Assembly: GCF_029867415.1 (NCBI RefSeq)
Contig: NC_081183.1
Span: 139,833,951-139,897,950, forward strand
DNA: 64,000 bases
Direction of reading: 5' to 3'
Source of the DNA: Vicia villosa
Taxonomy: Eukaryota > Streptophyta > Magnoliopsida > Fabales > Fabaceae
Shown here in pieces: positions 11,481-23,603 of the stretch. Positions within the stretch are counted from its first letter, which is position 1, and every line of letters begins with the position of its first letter. The notes beneath the pieces were generated by a model that did no database searches, was not told where the DNA came from, and saw nothing but the letters and a program-made list of their open reading frames with translations. The position numbers were made by a program, and so were the translations under genes.

Positions 11481-12638
11481 TATTGAACGATCTCAGGTAC
11501 AACCACAACACTCTCTCTAGACTCATACCAACATAAGGGAGTCCTACATCTTCGACCATACAAAGCTTCAGAAGGTGCCATTCCAATACTAGAATGGAAA
11601 CTGTTATTATACGTGAACTCAATCAACGACAAATACCTATCCCAAGCTCTTACTTGTTCCAAACCAAAGCCCTCAAAAGATCCTCAACCGACTGAATCGT
11701 CCTCTGAGTCTGACCATCAGTTTGCGGATGATAAGCCAAACTCAAACGCAACTTAGTACCCAAAGCACTTTGCAAACCTTCCCAAAATCTATACGTAAAC
11801 CTTGGATCTCTATCCGAAACAATACAATACGGAATACCATGCAAACTCACAATATTCTCAATGTACAATCTAGTCTCTCCAATATTCTCAATAGTCTTTC
11901 CATCATATAACACATTATAGTCTGAATAAAGTGAGCATATTTCATCAATCTATCCACAATAACCCAAATCGCCTTACAATTACTCGACGTTCTCGGCAAT
12001 CCCGAAACAAAATCTATAGAAATGTTATCCCGCTTCCACTCAGGAATGGATAACGGTTGCATCAAACCAGACGATTTCTGATGTTCAATGTTGGACTTCA
12101 GACAAATCAAACAGGAATACACAAATTCTGCTATATCGTTCTTCGTACCTTGCCACCAAAATAACTTCCTCAAATCTTGATACATTTTAGTAGCTCCAGA
12201 ATAAATACTCAAACCACTTCGATGCCCTTCATCCAAAATCCTCTTCTTTAAATCTGAAACATCAAGAATACAAACGCGATCACGATATCTCATGACACCA
12301 TTGTCATCAATCAGAAAATCACCACATTTCCTTTGATTAATCAATGTCATCTTGTCTACCAATTCCCAATCCAATTTCTTACCTTCTCGAATCTCATCAA
12401 GAATACCACAAGTAAGCTTCAACATACCAAGCTTAACACATGAAGATGTCTCTTTGAAAACTAAACTCAAATCGTGAAATTGTTCCAACAATTCAAATTC
12501 TCGAATCATCAACATAGACATATGCAATGATTTCCTACTCAATGCATCGACTACAACGTTAGCTTTTCTAGGATGGTAGTTCAAGCCAAAATCATAGTCT
12601 TTCAAGAATTCCAACCATTTTCTTTGCCTCATATTCAA
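11480..12638 (-). pseudogene. integrase of the chromovirus, frameshifted
   Basis: Three overlapping minus-strand frames (12638-11847, 11913-11650, 11662-11480) together cover an integrase core. An HHCC-like zinc finger region contains HRSGLSIYSGATKMYQDL and CLICLKSNIEHQ. The core begins DNISIDFVSGLPRTSSNCKA and IWVIVDRLMKYAHF, and continues with IVSDRDPRFTYRFWEGL and AYHPQTDGQTQRTIQSVEDLLRA. The catalytic Asp, Asp and Glu regions are recognisable, but two frameshifts (near 11850-11910 and 11650) break the reading frame. The product in active relatives inserts the cDNA into chromosomes. Confidence 0.72.
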
Positions 12639-12644
12639 CTCTTT

Positions 12645-13741
12645 CTAATCGAACAAATACTTCAAACTCATGTGATCACTATACACATCGAATCTCGACC
12701 CAAACAAATAATGCCTCCAAAGTTTCAAAACAAAAACAACGGCGGCCAACTCTAAATCATGTGTTAGATAATTCCTCTCATGAACTTTAAGTTGTCGTGA
12801 AGCATAAGCTACCACTTGTCCTTTCTGCATCAACGCACCTCCTAAACCTCACACCGAAGCGTCACAATACACAACAAACGGCTTCAACTGATCCGGTGAA
12901 ATCAAAATAGGAGTAGTTGTCAACCTTCTCTTAAGCTCTTGAAAATTCGCTTCACACTGCGAAGTCCAAATAAAAGCTTGACCTTTCCTAGTCAATTGCG
13001 TTAACCGTAAAGCCAACTCAGAAAAACCTTCAATGAACTTAAGGTAATAACCATCCAAACCAAGAAAACATCTAATCTCAGAGACAGATTTTGGAGCTTA
13101 TCATTGAGATACAACCTCAATCTTAACAGGATCAACCAAAATACCTCCACTCAAAATCACATGCCCAAGGAAACTCACATCCTTCAACCAAAACTCGCAC
13201 TTAGAAAGCTTCGCATACAACTTCTTCTCTTTCAACACAGATAAAACAATCCTCAAATGCTCAGCGTGATGTCTTCACTCTTGGAATATATCAAAATATC
13301 ATCAATAAACACAACCACAAACTTATCTAGATAATCATGAATAATCATATTCATATACTCCATGAACACACCAGGTGCATTAGTCACACCAAAAGGCATA
13401 ACAGAATACTCATAGTGTCCATACCTTGTTCTAAAGGCAGTTTTCTGAATATCCTCAACTTTCGCACGAATCTGATGATACACAGACCTCATATCAATAT
13501 TGCTAAACACACAAGGCCCAACCAACTGATCCATCAAATCATCAATCCTCAGAAGTAGATACTTATTCTTAATCGTCACTTTGTTAAGTTGTCTATAATC
13601 AACACAAAGTATCATAGAACCTTCCTTCTTCTTAACCAACAAAACAGGCGCACCCCATGGCGACACACTCGGAAGAATAAACTTCTTCTCAAGAAAATCC
13701 TCAAGTTGACTCTTCAACTCTTTCAACTCCGAAGATGACAT
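12645..13741 (-). pseudogene. reverse transcriptase-RNase H of the chromovirus
   Basis: The frame at 13741-13253 carries the RT fingers and palm: [27 protein letters not shown], shown here only by its key blocks [32 protein letters not shown] and the catalytic [12 protein letters not shown]. RNase H and the connection follow in pieces at 13058-12849 (FVVYCDASV end) and 12833-12645 ([23 protein letters not shown] split across the repeat). A frame change falls near 13250, and stops occur near 13085 and 12840. The RT core frame differs from the gag-protease frame because of the 140-bp duplication immediately upstream. The element is dead. Confidence 0.75.
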
Positions 13742-14020
13742 CCATATAGAGCCATCGAAACAGGACTAGTTCCAGGAACTAAATCAATCGTAAACTCCAC
13801 TTCACGTTCTGGCGGTAAATCCCTTACATCTTCAGGAAATACCTCCACAAAATCACGGACTATTGTCAATTCCTCAATTATCCATATAGAGCCATCGAAA
13901 CAGGACTAGTTCCAGGAACTAAATCAATCGTAAACTCCACTTCACGTTCTGGCAGTAAATCCCTTACATCTTCAGGAAATACCTCCACAAAATCACGGAC
14001 TATTGTCAATTCCTCAATTG
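13741..14020 (-). repeat. 140-bp tandem duplication inside the chromovirus pol
   Basis: Two adjacent copies, 13741-13880 and 13881-14020, are nearly identical; both start TCCATATAGAGCCATCGAAA, with a G/A change in CTGGCGG/CTGGCAG and one at the last base. The segment encodes the linker between protease and RT. Because 140 is not a multiple of three, the duplication shifts the downstream frame, so it either killed the element or arose after death. Confidence 0.85.
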
Positions 14021-14456
14021 TTCTCTTCTCATGAACATCCAAGATTGCCAACAACATAAACAACATAGCACCGTCTTGGACAGACTCACCCACTTACCTA
14101 GCAGACAAAAACACATCTTCCTTAACACCAGTTTCAGGAAAGATAACTGCCTTATCAACACAGTTGGTATAGACACGATTAAACTCTAACCAGTTCATAC
14201 ACAAAATCACATCAATTTGCTCTAATGGAAGACAAATTAAGTCATTTCCAAATTCTCTACCAAATATACTCAACGGACAATTGAAACACAGAAAAGAAGT
14301 AGACACATAACCCATAACAGGTGTATCAATAACCATACTTCTATGCATATCAGACATCACAAGATTTAATCTCATAGCACAATCCAAAGAAATGAAAGAA
14401 TGCGTTGCACCAGTATCAATAATAGCAATAAAAGGTGTACCATTAATAAAGCACAT
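13878..14456 (-). pseudogene. aspartic protease and linker of the chromovirus
   Basis: The minus frame 14456-14094 has the retroviral-type protease active site IIDTGATHSFIS near its start, where DTG is the catalytic triplet, and a hydrophobic flap-like C-terminal half. It lies in the same frame as gag (15482) and the next piece (14093-13878), separated only by stop codons. The second piece carries the protease-RT linker ([20 protein letters not shown]), typical of Ty3/gypsy chromoviruses. Confidence 0.72.
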
Positions 14457-14460
14457 ACCT

Positions 14461-15482
14461 CAGATTAGCCTATCCTCAACAGTAGTCTCAGAACCAGACA
14501 ATGCAAACACTTTTCCTTTCGCTTGCTCCTTATTTTGTTTGTCACACTTGGTACTAATGTGTCCTTTCTCACCATAGTTGTAGCAAGTCACACCCGAACC
14601 AACTCCTCACCTATTAGCCTTGTGACCCACCTTGCCACACTTGAAACATGTCACTTCGACCTTTAAACAATCCATAACACCATGTCCCTCAACACCACAC
14701 TTGAAGCACTTAATCGAAGTATAAGCTATTCCCCCACTTGGCTTCTTGCGAAAACCAGATTGCTTCTTCTTTTCATCACATGGCTTCCCAAAGAATTTCC
14801 CCTTACCTTTCCGATCATTCAAGGATTTATAGTAGGAACTACTTTCCCTACTATCCTCATCATAGATCCTACTCTTATTAACCAATTCAGCAAAATGGGT
14901 AATCTGTTTATATCCAATAGCCTTTTTGATATCAGGTCTAAAACCATTCACAAACTTCAAACAATTCGACCTCTCGGCATTGATAGTATTGTAATGAGGA
15001 CAATACTTGATCAACTCTTGGAATCTTTCAGCATACACAACCACAGTACCATTTCCTTGCTTCAATTCTAGAAATTCCACTTCCTTCTTTCCACGCACAT
15101 CTTCCAGAAAATGATTCTCCAGAAAAGCATCACGGAAAAAGAGCCCAAGTAATTTCCAATCCTTCTTCATCAAATATTTGCACAGTGTTATGCCACCAAC
15201 CTCATCTTCCTTCTCTAGCATGTAAGTTCCAAACTGCACCTTCTACACATCGGTACAATTCATGACTCAAAAGATCTTCTCGATTTCTTTCAACCATGCT
15301 TGTGCCTTATCAGGTTCATGCTCTCCCTCAAAGGTCGGCGGCTTATTCCTTATGAAATCTCCCAAAGCACGAAACTCAATCTCCTCTCCATTGCCAGCGT
15401 TCGCTTGTGGTACTTGCCCAATAGCACCAGCCAACATTGTTAATGCCTCAACAATAGCATCATTATTCCTTCCCGCAACCAT
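14461..15482 (-). pseudogene. gag of the chromovirus, with zinc knuckles and stops
   Basis: The likely start is the minus-strand ATG at 15482 (MVAGRNNDAIVEAL), rather than the earlier in-frame Met. The capsid-type region (PPTFEGEHEPDKAQAWLKEIEKIF, key phrases only) is followed by stops at 15267 and about 15246. The frame then reopens (15239-14607) with coiled, basic sequence and zinc knuckles CFKCGVEGHGVMDC and CFKCGKVGHKANR. A further degenerate one, CYNYGEKGHISTKC, follows a TGA. The first stops fit C-to-T changes of Arg and Gln codons. Gag normally forms the virus-like particle that packages element RNA. Confidence 0.72.
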
Positions 15483-15599
15483 TGTCCTAAGGCAACCAAC
15501 AACCAAACAGACAAACAATATTGATCGTGTCTGATATACAAATCTAATACAACAGGAATAAAAGACATTAATCCATAAGCAAATATCATCTGAAAGAAC

Positions 15600-16408
15600 A
15601 TGAGTTCGACATTAAAAAACCCCAAGTGTTACATGACCAGAGCATCAACTCACTACCTAATCAAATCGAAAAAGAAGACCAACTAGGCGTCTCCGTTATC
15701 CTCGTGCAAAGCACCACTATCTTCGGTACCTAAGCGATGTCGCATAGAACATCATTCCAACAGAAGGGTAAGAATTAACATCATCATAGAAATATGTAAA
15801 AATAAGCAATGCATAGCATATATATATACAAGAATTCATCCCTCCTTGCGTAATCACGCAAATAGCATTTCTAGAATCTATTTCAAATAGTCAAATATGC
15901 AACAAGGCTCAAATAGCATCCAAACACAATTATCACAAATCACATCATCACATAACCTCCACACAAACATAATGTATGTGACTCTACAATAACAAATGTA
16001 ACCCATGCATGTGGTACCAACTCTATTATCCTTTCAGGCCATACAGGGTCAATCTCCCTGACAATTACCTGCAAAAAGCCCGTTCTCTAAGCTTTCAAGC
16101 CCCCTCTCTAAGCTTGGGACAAGTCACTAGTCTCCGCGAGAACTAGCACCCATTGCCTCTTGACACAAATGATGCATATGCATTTCAACAACAACATATG
16201 CAAATTAAGACCATCTCTCAATCTTAATAATATATGCATACCACAATAATCCAACTCATATGAATTTTCCATCAAATTTGCACAACATGCATATAATAAT
16301 CATCCTCAATATCCAAATAGCATTTATTCATTTACATATATCATGAGTATCACACCACATAACATACCATCACAATGTGATTCACAATTTATCAAGTCAT
16401 AACACACA
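15600..16408 (-). repeat. diverged 5' LTR remnant of the chromovirus
   Basis: The sequence resembles parts of the 9046-10912 LTR in order. Examples are CATGACCAGAGCA..., the CTTCGG...ACCTAAGCGATGTCGCA block matching CTTCGGAACCTGCGCGATGTCGCA, GGGACAAG..., and the CATTGCCTCTT motif. The divergence is large, so this is an old element or a hybrid of two related ones. No intact primer-binding site is visible between it and gag. Its outer end is cut off by the plus-strand Ogre-like LTR starting at 16409. Confidence 0.5.
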
Positions 16409-17272
16409 TGTCATACCCCAAAATTTTCCCACCATATTTTAAAGAAAACAGTCTCCTTACACTCAAGGATCTCCAATTGCTCAAAGCTACACAAGAAGGA
16501 AGCATGCATATCTTCTCCTAAACAAGTACCTCTGAATTAGGGTTTTTCTTTTCATCAGGGATATGGAACTTCTAAGATCTAAAATGGAATTCATGGCTTC
16601 TCATATGCTTCAAAGGATCCTCATTCCAAGTTTCAAGCCTTGATTCACAAGATTGTCCAATCAACTGCTCAAATGGTCAATAGTCGACTAGTTTGACTTG
16701 AAGGTTAATTATGGTCAAAATCAAAGTCAAAACTCTTGATTTTTGGTCAACATCAATATTTTGAAGTAAAATTCATTATTTGATCAAGGTTTGATCATGA
16801 TTAATCAATGAAAGCTCAAAAATCATCAAAACTTGAAGTTGCTAAATTAGGTTTCTAGGAGAAAGTCAACCGACCTTTGACCAGCCATAACTTTCATATG
16901 GTTGATCAGAAATTTCCCAACCAAAGCCCATTTTGAAGGAAATCGAATTCTCTACAACTTTGTTGCTCTAAACCCAAGACCAAAAATTCTTCATTTGGGA
17001 GATATGAGCCAAAACATTACAGGTCCTTTCGAAAGTCAACCAAAAGCTGTTGTCAGGAGCAATATCATCAAGATAAAATCTCCAAATGCAAAAAATGTTC
17101 CAAAGTGCCTTGTAAAGGGCATCTTGGGCTTTCCAAAGAGTCCTAGAACACTTCCATACAACAAAAAATGAGAGATATATTCTTGGTACAAGTTGGTCGA
17201 TTTTTGAGAATTGCATAAAACCCTATTTGGTGAATTTCATATTTTTTAGTAATGGCCTATGATATTACACTT
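16409..17272 (+). repeat. Ogre-like LTR fragment (element E), 5' end
   Basis: It begins TGTCATACCCCAAAATTTTC at 16409, the standard start of Ogre-type LTRs. The text resembles the first 860 bp of the other Ogre LTRs: GACTTTGGTCAA-like phrases, 'AACTTTCATATGG' and 'GAGATATGAGCC' blocks, and ACATCCAT-type endings. It stops where element A begins on the opposite strand (17273), so A most likely inserted into it. The remainder is not in the window. Confidence 0.55.
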
Positions 17273-18474
17273 TGTAGCGGTGAAATTGGTGAGACTAAAG
17301 CCATGGGAAAGACTTAGCTCATTTTGTTTCAAACAGAGTTGCCACCGCGCTTTATTATTTCCAAAAAGAATGGGAGAAAGAGCGAATAAAACCCACAGAA
17401 GTTTTTAAAATCAAAACTAATAAAGTTATCAGAGATTTGGGTAAGGGGGTTTGTTATACAAGGGGAAGGTTTTAAGCACCCCTCATATCCATGGTACTCC
17501 ATGGGTACCTCTTTGAAAATGTTATTGTTTTTGTGTACATCTATTTTGAAAAAGCATATGTGAACTTGTTTAAAAAGAGTGTGGGAATGGGAAAAGAAGT
17601 TTTTGAAAGTGAGCTCAATAAGATATCGCATCTTAGGCCTACATACCCTTTAACAATAGGGAAGTCAGAGCTTTTGTTGTTCCTCTTAAAAGGAAAAATA
17701 AAAGGGCCAATGTGGCCAAAATCTTTTTGGGTGTTGAGTTTTAACAAAACAAGGTCAATGGACTAAGAGTAGTTGCACCGGGAATAATTCTTCTCTTAGT
17801 GCCAAGGTTTAAAAAAAAGGTTGGTTGAGCTTTAACAATATAAGGTCAATGGACTAAGAGTAGTTTCACCGGGAATAATTCTCCTCTTAGTACCAAGGTT
17901 TTAAAGGAAGGGTTGATAAACAAAGTATATACAATGATAATACAATGGATAACAAATATAAGAATGCAAGGATAAAATCAACAAGTATATGTACATGAAC
18001 AAAAGACAATGATCAAGGTAAGCAAATCACATTTAACATGGATAAGCAAAGATCAAGATGTTTTTTGAATTAGGGTTTTGAAATTACACCTAAACCTAAT
18101 TGATTTTTTAATGATTAAATACCAAATTTTAAAAGAGAATTGGTCTAAGGGTACATGGTATAGTCAAGGAGATACTAACCTTACCCTAAAATATATTCGC
18201 AAAAATATACAAGATCTTACTTGGTGGAAATATCAAAAAGAAATGTTTTTTTTAGAATATTTGTAATATATAAAAGACTTGTTTTGATTTAATTTTTAAA
18301 TGACTAAATAATAAATATTTTTGTAATTTTAAAATAAATTCTCAAAATAGACAAGATGAATAAAAAGTGTGTATAAAATCAAGTCAAAATAATTAATTTA
18401 ACTTAAGAAAATAAATGAAACAAAAAGTAAGAATTTTTTTTGAAGAAAATAGCAAAAGAATAAAAGGGCAAGCT

Positions 18475-18540
18475 GGGTGTTGAACTAAAGCCACCTAGTT
18501 CCCAAACAACTTTGGGTCGACGTAGCTAACCGCTGGAACA
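18475..18540 (-). other. tRNA-like A-box/B-box pair in LTR A
   Basis: On the minus strand, TGTTCCAGCGGTTAGCTACG (18540-18521) resembles a tRNA D-arm or A box, and TAGTTCAACACCC (18487-18475) resembles the T-arm B box (GGTTCGANTCC). Spacing is tRNA-like. It lies about 2.35 kb from the LTR start, as does the similar pair in Ogre B. It is not a functional tRNA gene: no acceptor stem or anticodon arm can be completed. Confidence 0.4.
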
Positions 18541-19446
18541 CGCTACTCATTTCTATAAAATAATAACACGCCTATTACATAATATATAAAAGGAAGCGCT
18601 GATTCAAAACAGAACCAGAATTGTAAAAGCTTCAATTCTTGCTCAAATTTAAAAAAGTAAAAAGCAAACTTGTTTGTTTTTTCGATAGAAATTCAAATAT
18701 TCAACTAATTTTAATTAATATTCACTTTATAATTCAAATTTATTTTAAAAAAGTATGAACCCTAAAATTTCAAAATTAAATTAAATGATATATAGCAGTG
18801 ATGAATTGCAAGTGATTGAGGGCTATTATTCCTTACATCATGATAAATATAATAGAGTCAAGAATAATAAAAAATGATGCTTAAATGATATAGTTGAAAT
18901 TTTGAGAAAACTCACCTTGTAAGTAGAGATGGTGAATTTGGATTCAAGCATTTTTAGGGGCTGTGATTGATTCTATTAGCTTCCTTGATGTTCCTGAAAC
19001 ATGTTGCAATCTTAAAGTTGCCTTGAAAGTTTGTAGATTGTTCCAACCAAGTTCACTTGCAAGTGAAAAAATGACACTTGAATAGAGTAAATGGAGTGTT
19101 TCAGATCATAAATAATATATACAAAACTTATATATAATGTGTGGATGGTGTATGAATAGAAATATTGAAGATAACTTGAAGAAATTGAGAGTTTTGAAAA
19201 ATTGGATTTTTGAAGTAAAAAAATGGAGTTTAATGGTGATTTTTGGTTTGAGTGGTTTTTGAGTTGTAAGGAGGTGATGGATAGCTTCTATATGATGTAT
19301 GGAAGCTACTTGGAAGGTGCTTTGACACAACAAATGTTTGGAACTCAAAATTGCTTAACTTATGCAAAATGACTAAAATTTGGAATTTCAAGTGAGAGGG
19401 TGAGATTGAGAATTGTTGTGTGTTTGATTTCAGAAGCAAAGGCCTC

Positions 19447-19454
19447 TATTTATA
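19447..19454 (-). promoter_or_regulatory. TATA box of LTR A
   Basis: The minus strand reads GCCTATAAATAGAGGCC around 19444-19458. It lies 1440 bp from the LTR start, almost exactly as in LTR1 of Ogre B (1444 bp). The match in position and core sequence across two Ogre families supports it as the U3 promoter. Confidence 0.6.
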
Positions 19455-20893
19455 GGCATAATTTGTGGTTTGTGAAGGGAAAAATATGATCAAAAGAAGT
19501 TCACAAGTGATAGTTGTACCACTTTGCTTATTCATGAAGAAATGAAAAATCCATAGTTCCAAGAGAAGGTACAAGCATGCTTGGATTTGTTGAACACTTT
19601 AAACATGTTTGGTCTGAACTTTAGGTTGAGTGTATGCAACAAAAACAAGTTGGAAGCTCAAGGAGAGTGGACTTTGTGATTAAAGTCACTTTTCAAGAAT
19701 GGAAGTCATGACTTTATGCTTAAGATGAAATGAAACTTTGGACAATGCTTAAAACACATGGATCATAGCTCAAAAGAAAGTGAAATCATCTGACTTTGGT
19801 GCTTTGAACAACTTATAGGGGCTGCATGAAAGGAATCTTTGCATTTGAAGTAGTTTTGGTTCATAACTTCTTCATGTTCATGGAGTTTTTCAAGTGTTAT
19901 GGAGCCTTCTTCATAAAATCATATCTCATAGCTCAAGCCATGGAATTTCATGCTCTTGGTCTCTTTAGAAATCCCTTGCTACATACTTCAATTCACTTGT
20001 TAAAAGTTTCCTCAAACTATTTTTGGATCATGGAGAAAAAAGGTCTTAAAGTTAAGCAAAACTAGGTGAAAACACTTGGAATTTTTCCAAGTCTTTTGAA
20101 CATAAACCTTCTTAATCCAAAATCTCTCAAAATAATCACTTTTAGTCAAAATTTGCATTGTGATAAGTTGTTTATTTTGTCAAGATCTACAACTTTCATG
20201 TTTGGAGATTTTTGAGTTTGTAGGCAAAATTTGAAGTTCCCAAAATTAGGCTAAAAATCACTTAAAACCCTAATTTTGACTTTTGTTGACTTTTTTATTC
20301 TTGATGAATTGTTTGAATTTTGTTTGATCAAATATCTTAAATATCCATATGATGATGATGATTTGGATCCTTAAAAGTCCATAGTTGACCATTTTCCTCA
20401 AAAGTCAAAGGTTGACTTGCACAGTTGACTTTTCCAGATGAACCGCAATTTTGTGATTTTCATATGAATCAAGGTCTCCTCTTCAAATGAATGATGTGAA
20501 TGGATTATAATGTTGATTTGGATGTCCTTGAATCATAGTTTGAGTCTTGGAACCATGTCAACCCTCTAGTGGAATTAGGTCAAAAACCCTAATTGGAGCT
20601 TTTGATGAACTTGAAGGTGATTGATCTTACATTGAACCATCCTTGGACTTTGATATTGATTTATAGAATCCTTTGAATCATAGAAGAGTGTTGAATTCCT
20701 TTGTGGTCCTCAAAACCCTAATTTGCCCAGTCTCCTCTTGATCAGCCTCCGGTCTTAGGACACAAGCAACAAACAATTTTTTGGTATTTTTGGTTAGCAA
20801 ATGATGTATGCATGATGATAATGATGATGATGATGATGATCTTACTATTTAAAATGAGATGGGATCTCAGTGGTCAAAAATTGGGGTACAACA

Positions 20894-20910
20894 GCTGCCC
20901 CTATTTAAGT
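20894..20910 (-). promoter_or_regulatory. polypurine tract of element A
   Basis: The minus strand reads ACTTAAATAGGGGCAGC directly before the 3' LTR start. Ogre B has the same motif (ACTTAAATAGGGGCATC) before its second LTR. It is the presumed primer for plus-strand DNA synthesis. Confidence 0.65.
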
Positions 20911-21084
20911 TCCTGATATCTGATGAGGGGAAGATGGGAATCTTCGTCTCAGCATGGTAGGAGGGACTTAAATACAAAATGATAGCACAATTTGGACTCT
21001 GAGAGCCCACATGTATGACATGAATGCAAGACTCTAAATTTTTCAGGAAATATGACATGTAGTTACTGGTTTTGGATGAAAGGA

Positions 21085-21760
21085 AAAGGAATCACGATAT
21101 CCAAGAATAGCATTGAATAAAATAAGGAAAGGCATCCAAGAATGGCATTGAATGTAGTGAGAAATGACATCCAGGAGTGGCACTGGAGAAAAGGAATCAC
21201 GATGTCCAAGAATAACATTGAATAAAGTGAAGATCACAACATACAATAATGGCATTGAATGAAGTGGGAAATGACATCCAGGAGTGGCACTGGAGAAAAG
21301 GAATCACGATATCCAAGAATAGCATTGAATAAAGTGAGAAACGACATCCAGGAATGGCATTGGAGAAAAGGAATCACGATATCCAAGAATAGTATCAAAT
21401 AAAGTGAGGATAAAAACATCCAAGAATGGCATTGAATGAAGTGAGAAATGAAATCCAGGAGTGGTACTGAGAAAAGAAATCACAGCATCCAAGAATGACA
21501 TTGAATGAAGTGAGAAATGACATCCAGGAGTGGCACTGGAGAAAAGGAATCACAACATCCAAGAATGGCATTGGATGAAGTGAGAAATGACATCCAGGAG
21601 TGGCACTGGAGAAAAGAGATAAGACATCCAAGAATAGCATTGGACGCAAGAGAAAAATTGAACATCCAGGAGTGGCACTGGAGAAAAGAGATAAGACATC
21701 CAAGAATAGCATTGGACGCAAGAGAAAAATTGAACATCCAGGAATAGCACGGGATAATAC
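21085..21760 (-). repeat. 35-bp tandem array in the 3' UTR of element A
   Basis: About 19-20 tandem units of roughly 35 bp alternate between two types: CATCCAAGAATGGCATTGAA-type and CATCCAGGAGTGGCACTGGA-type, each followed by a short A/G-rich tail. This produces 70-bp and 105-bp higher-order spacing. The array lies between the end of gag and the polypurine tract, so in the element it is 3' UTR. Tat/Ogre retrotransposons are known for hypervariable tandem repeats at this position that can seed satellite DNA. The overlapping open frames on both strands are by-products of the repeat and are not genes. The flanking stretch 21770-23600 holds no gene I can identify. Confidence 0.85.
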
Positions 21761-23603
21761 AGACAGACGTTTGTTTTGGTAGGTGCCAAATATTTTGGAC
21801 TTAGATCTCAAGGTAAGATGTTTGGAGCAACAGAACCGTGGAAGAATATAAATGAGCATGAAATTTATTTCTATACATGATATTGAATTTTTCTATGCAT
21901 GATGAATGATCAATGTAATGCAATTATTTGTGACAAATGAGGTAGACTCTTTTGTGAGGGAAGGTTGGGACACTGATTCCTCAACACGGGAAACTTTGCC
22001 AACTCTGCTATGGAAGATGCTTGAACATATCTCTATCACACTGGTAACTGTATCAAAGTGATAATCTTTTGAGAAAAACCAATAAACTATACTTGGGTAT
22101 TACTGAAGAAGATTTCCCCTGATTGACTGATTGTTGTAGGCAAACTGATAATGGCTTCAATTTGACTATTGATGCAGATAAGCTAATCATGGCTTCAGTT
22201 CTTAAAATGATTGCGGGAAAGCTTGCCCCAATATGATCCTTGAAGGGATCTTCTGATCAACAAATCTTGAGTTGAACATTCTTTGAACGAAAGGACCTTG
22301 AAGTAACGTGCCCCTTATCAAGTTTCTCGGCTGTTTTAAATTTCCTTGAAAATGAGTGCTTACTCGCAAATAAAATGTTCATTTCAAACATGGTAATTTT
22401 AATGCAATGCTCAAGTAAATTTTGAAAACAAAATCATTATACAATAGATGAATCACTGATCAAAACACAATGGTTTATATATTCAAAGGGATAGAAGAAG
22501 CACAAACATGATATCAAAACAAGTGATTGGCAAATTTCTTGGGAGTCAGTTTACGCAACCTTGTTGTAGTATGCTTTCAAAATAAACCTTGCTTCAATTA
22601 GGTCTTTTAAGGGTTGTAGTGTGGCTCGGTTCACGGTTTTAGAAACAAAGGATATAAGGCTCAAATTTTATGGTGACCCACCCCCTTCTTCGTGATGATC
22701 TTCGGTCCTACACTCAGTTAATTCAACTTATGCATTAAGGTTCCAAGAGATTTTTGGAATTGTACTTGTGATAGTGACAACATTTTGTTGTTTGTTGGGA
22801 ATTTATTGACTTCTCTTTTGAATTTTCTTTTGATATCCCTAAATTTTGCCTGAATTGTGTCTTTTGATCTTACAGTCAGCGGGATGCCCCAATTTTTCCT
22901 AAGTCTCCTTCATAGGTTTTGACTTACCGGGAATTTTTCTTTGATTCTCCCTTTTTTATATTTCTTGGGAAGATAGTGATTTCCTTGCTTAATGATTAGG
23001 ATGAATCATCATTGGCTTTTGATTGACATCTCTAACATTTCTTTGATGTGTGAGGAGGAAAGCTTGTGATTGAAACCCTTATTGAAAAGGTGTATTGAAT
23101 GATTCTCTTGTAATTGAATGCACAACCAAATTAACTGAGAACTACCCTGCCCCTAGATTAAAATTACGGGTTTTTCGTATAGAAAGAGACTCCAACTTCT
23201 AGGCTCAAAAAGGTGAACGAGGGATTAACTTCCTTATTTCTTCAGTGTTTGGGAATTGAAACAATGTTTGTACATCATCAGCAAAGTTTAGCAATTTGGG
23301 TATTTCGTTTTCATCATTCTTCCTCTAATCTTTGCATAAGTAAAAGTTTGATAAAGAAAGTGACAAGATATATATTTGAAAACAGTAAGTAAAAATGAAT
23401 TGAATCAAAACATGCAATGCTCATTTAATTAAAATTATCATTAAGAAACAAACAAAGTTCAATGCAGTATGCAATACAAAACAAGGAAATTACAAACAGA
23501 AAGAAACAAGGCCTAGTGACTAATCAACAACAAGGAGGAGCTGTCCTGTCTGAAACACTGGCTTTAGGAAAGGTTACTCTGGATTGCTTTCTCTTTAGCC
23601 ACT

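Larger units (their letters stand above)
17273..20893 (-). repeat. 3' LTR of Ogre-like element A (3621 bp)
   Basis: Element-strand ends are TGTTGTACCCCAATTTTTGACC-like at 20893 and ...CCGCTACA at 17273. The first 370 bp on the plus strand match the truncated partner at 26491-26860 with only scattered changes. Inside are a TATA box, a tRNA-like A/B-box pair, a trinucleotide run (ATGATG..., about 20812-20840), and the AT-rich tail seen in all Ogre LTRs here. Open frames within it are not supported as genes. Confidence 0.75.

Noticed and set aside
21085..21860. Overlapping open frames on both strands and a CRISPR-like look of the repeats
   Set aside because: The units are contiguous 35-bp tandem repeats without unique spacers, in a plant genome and in a retrotransposon 3' UTR; the frames are repeat by-products.
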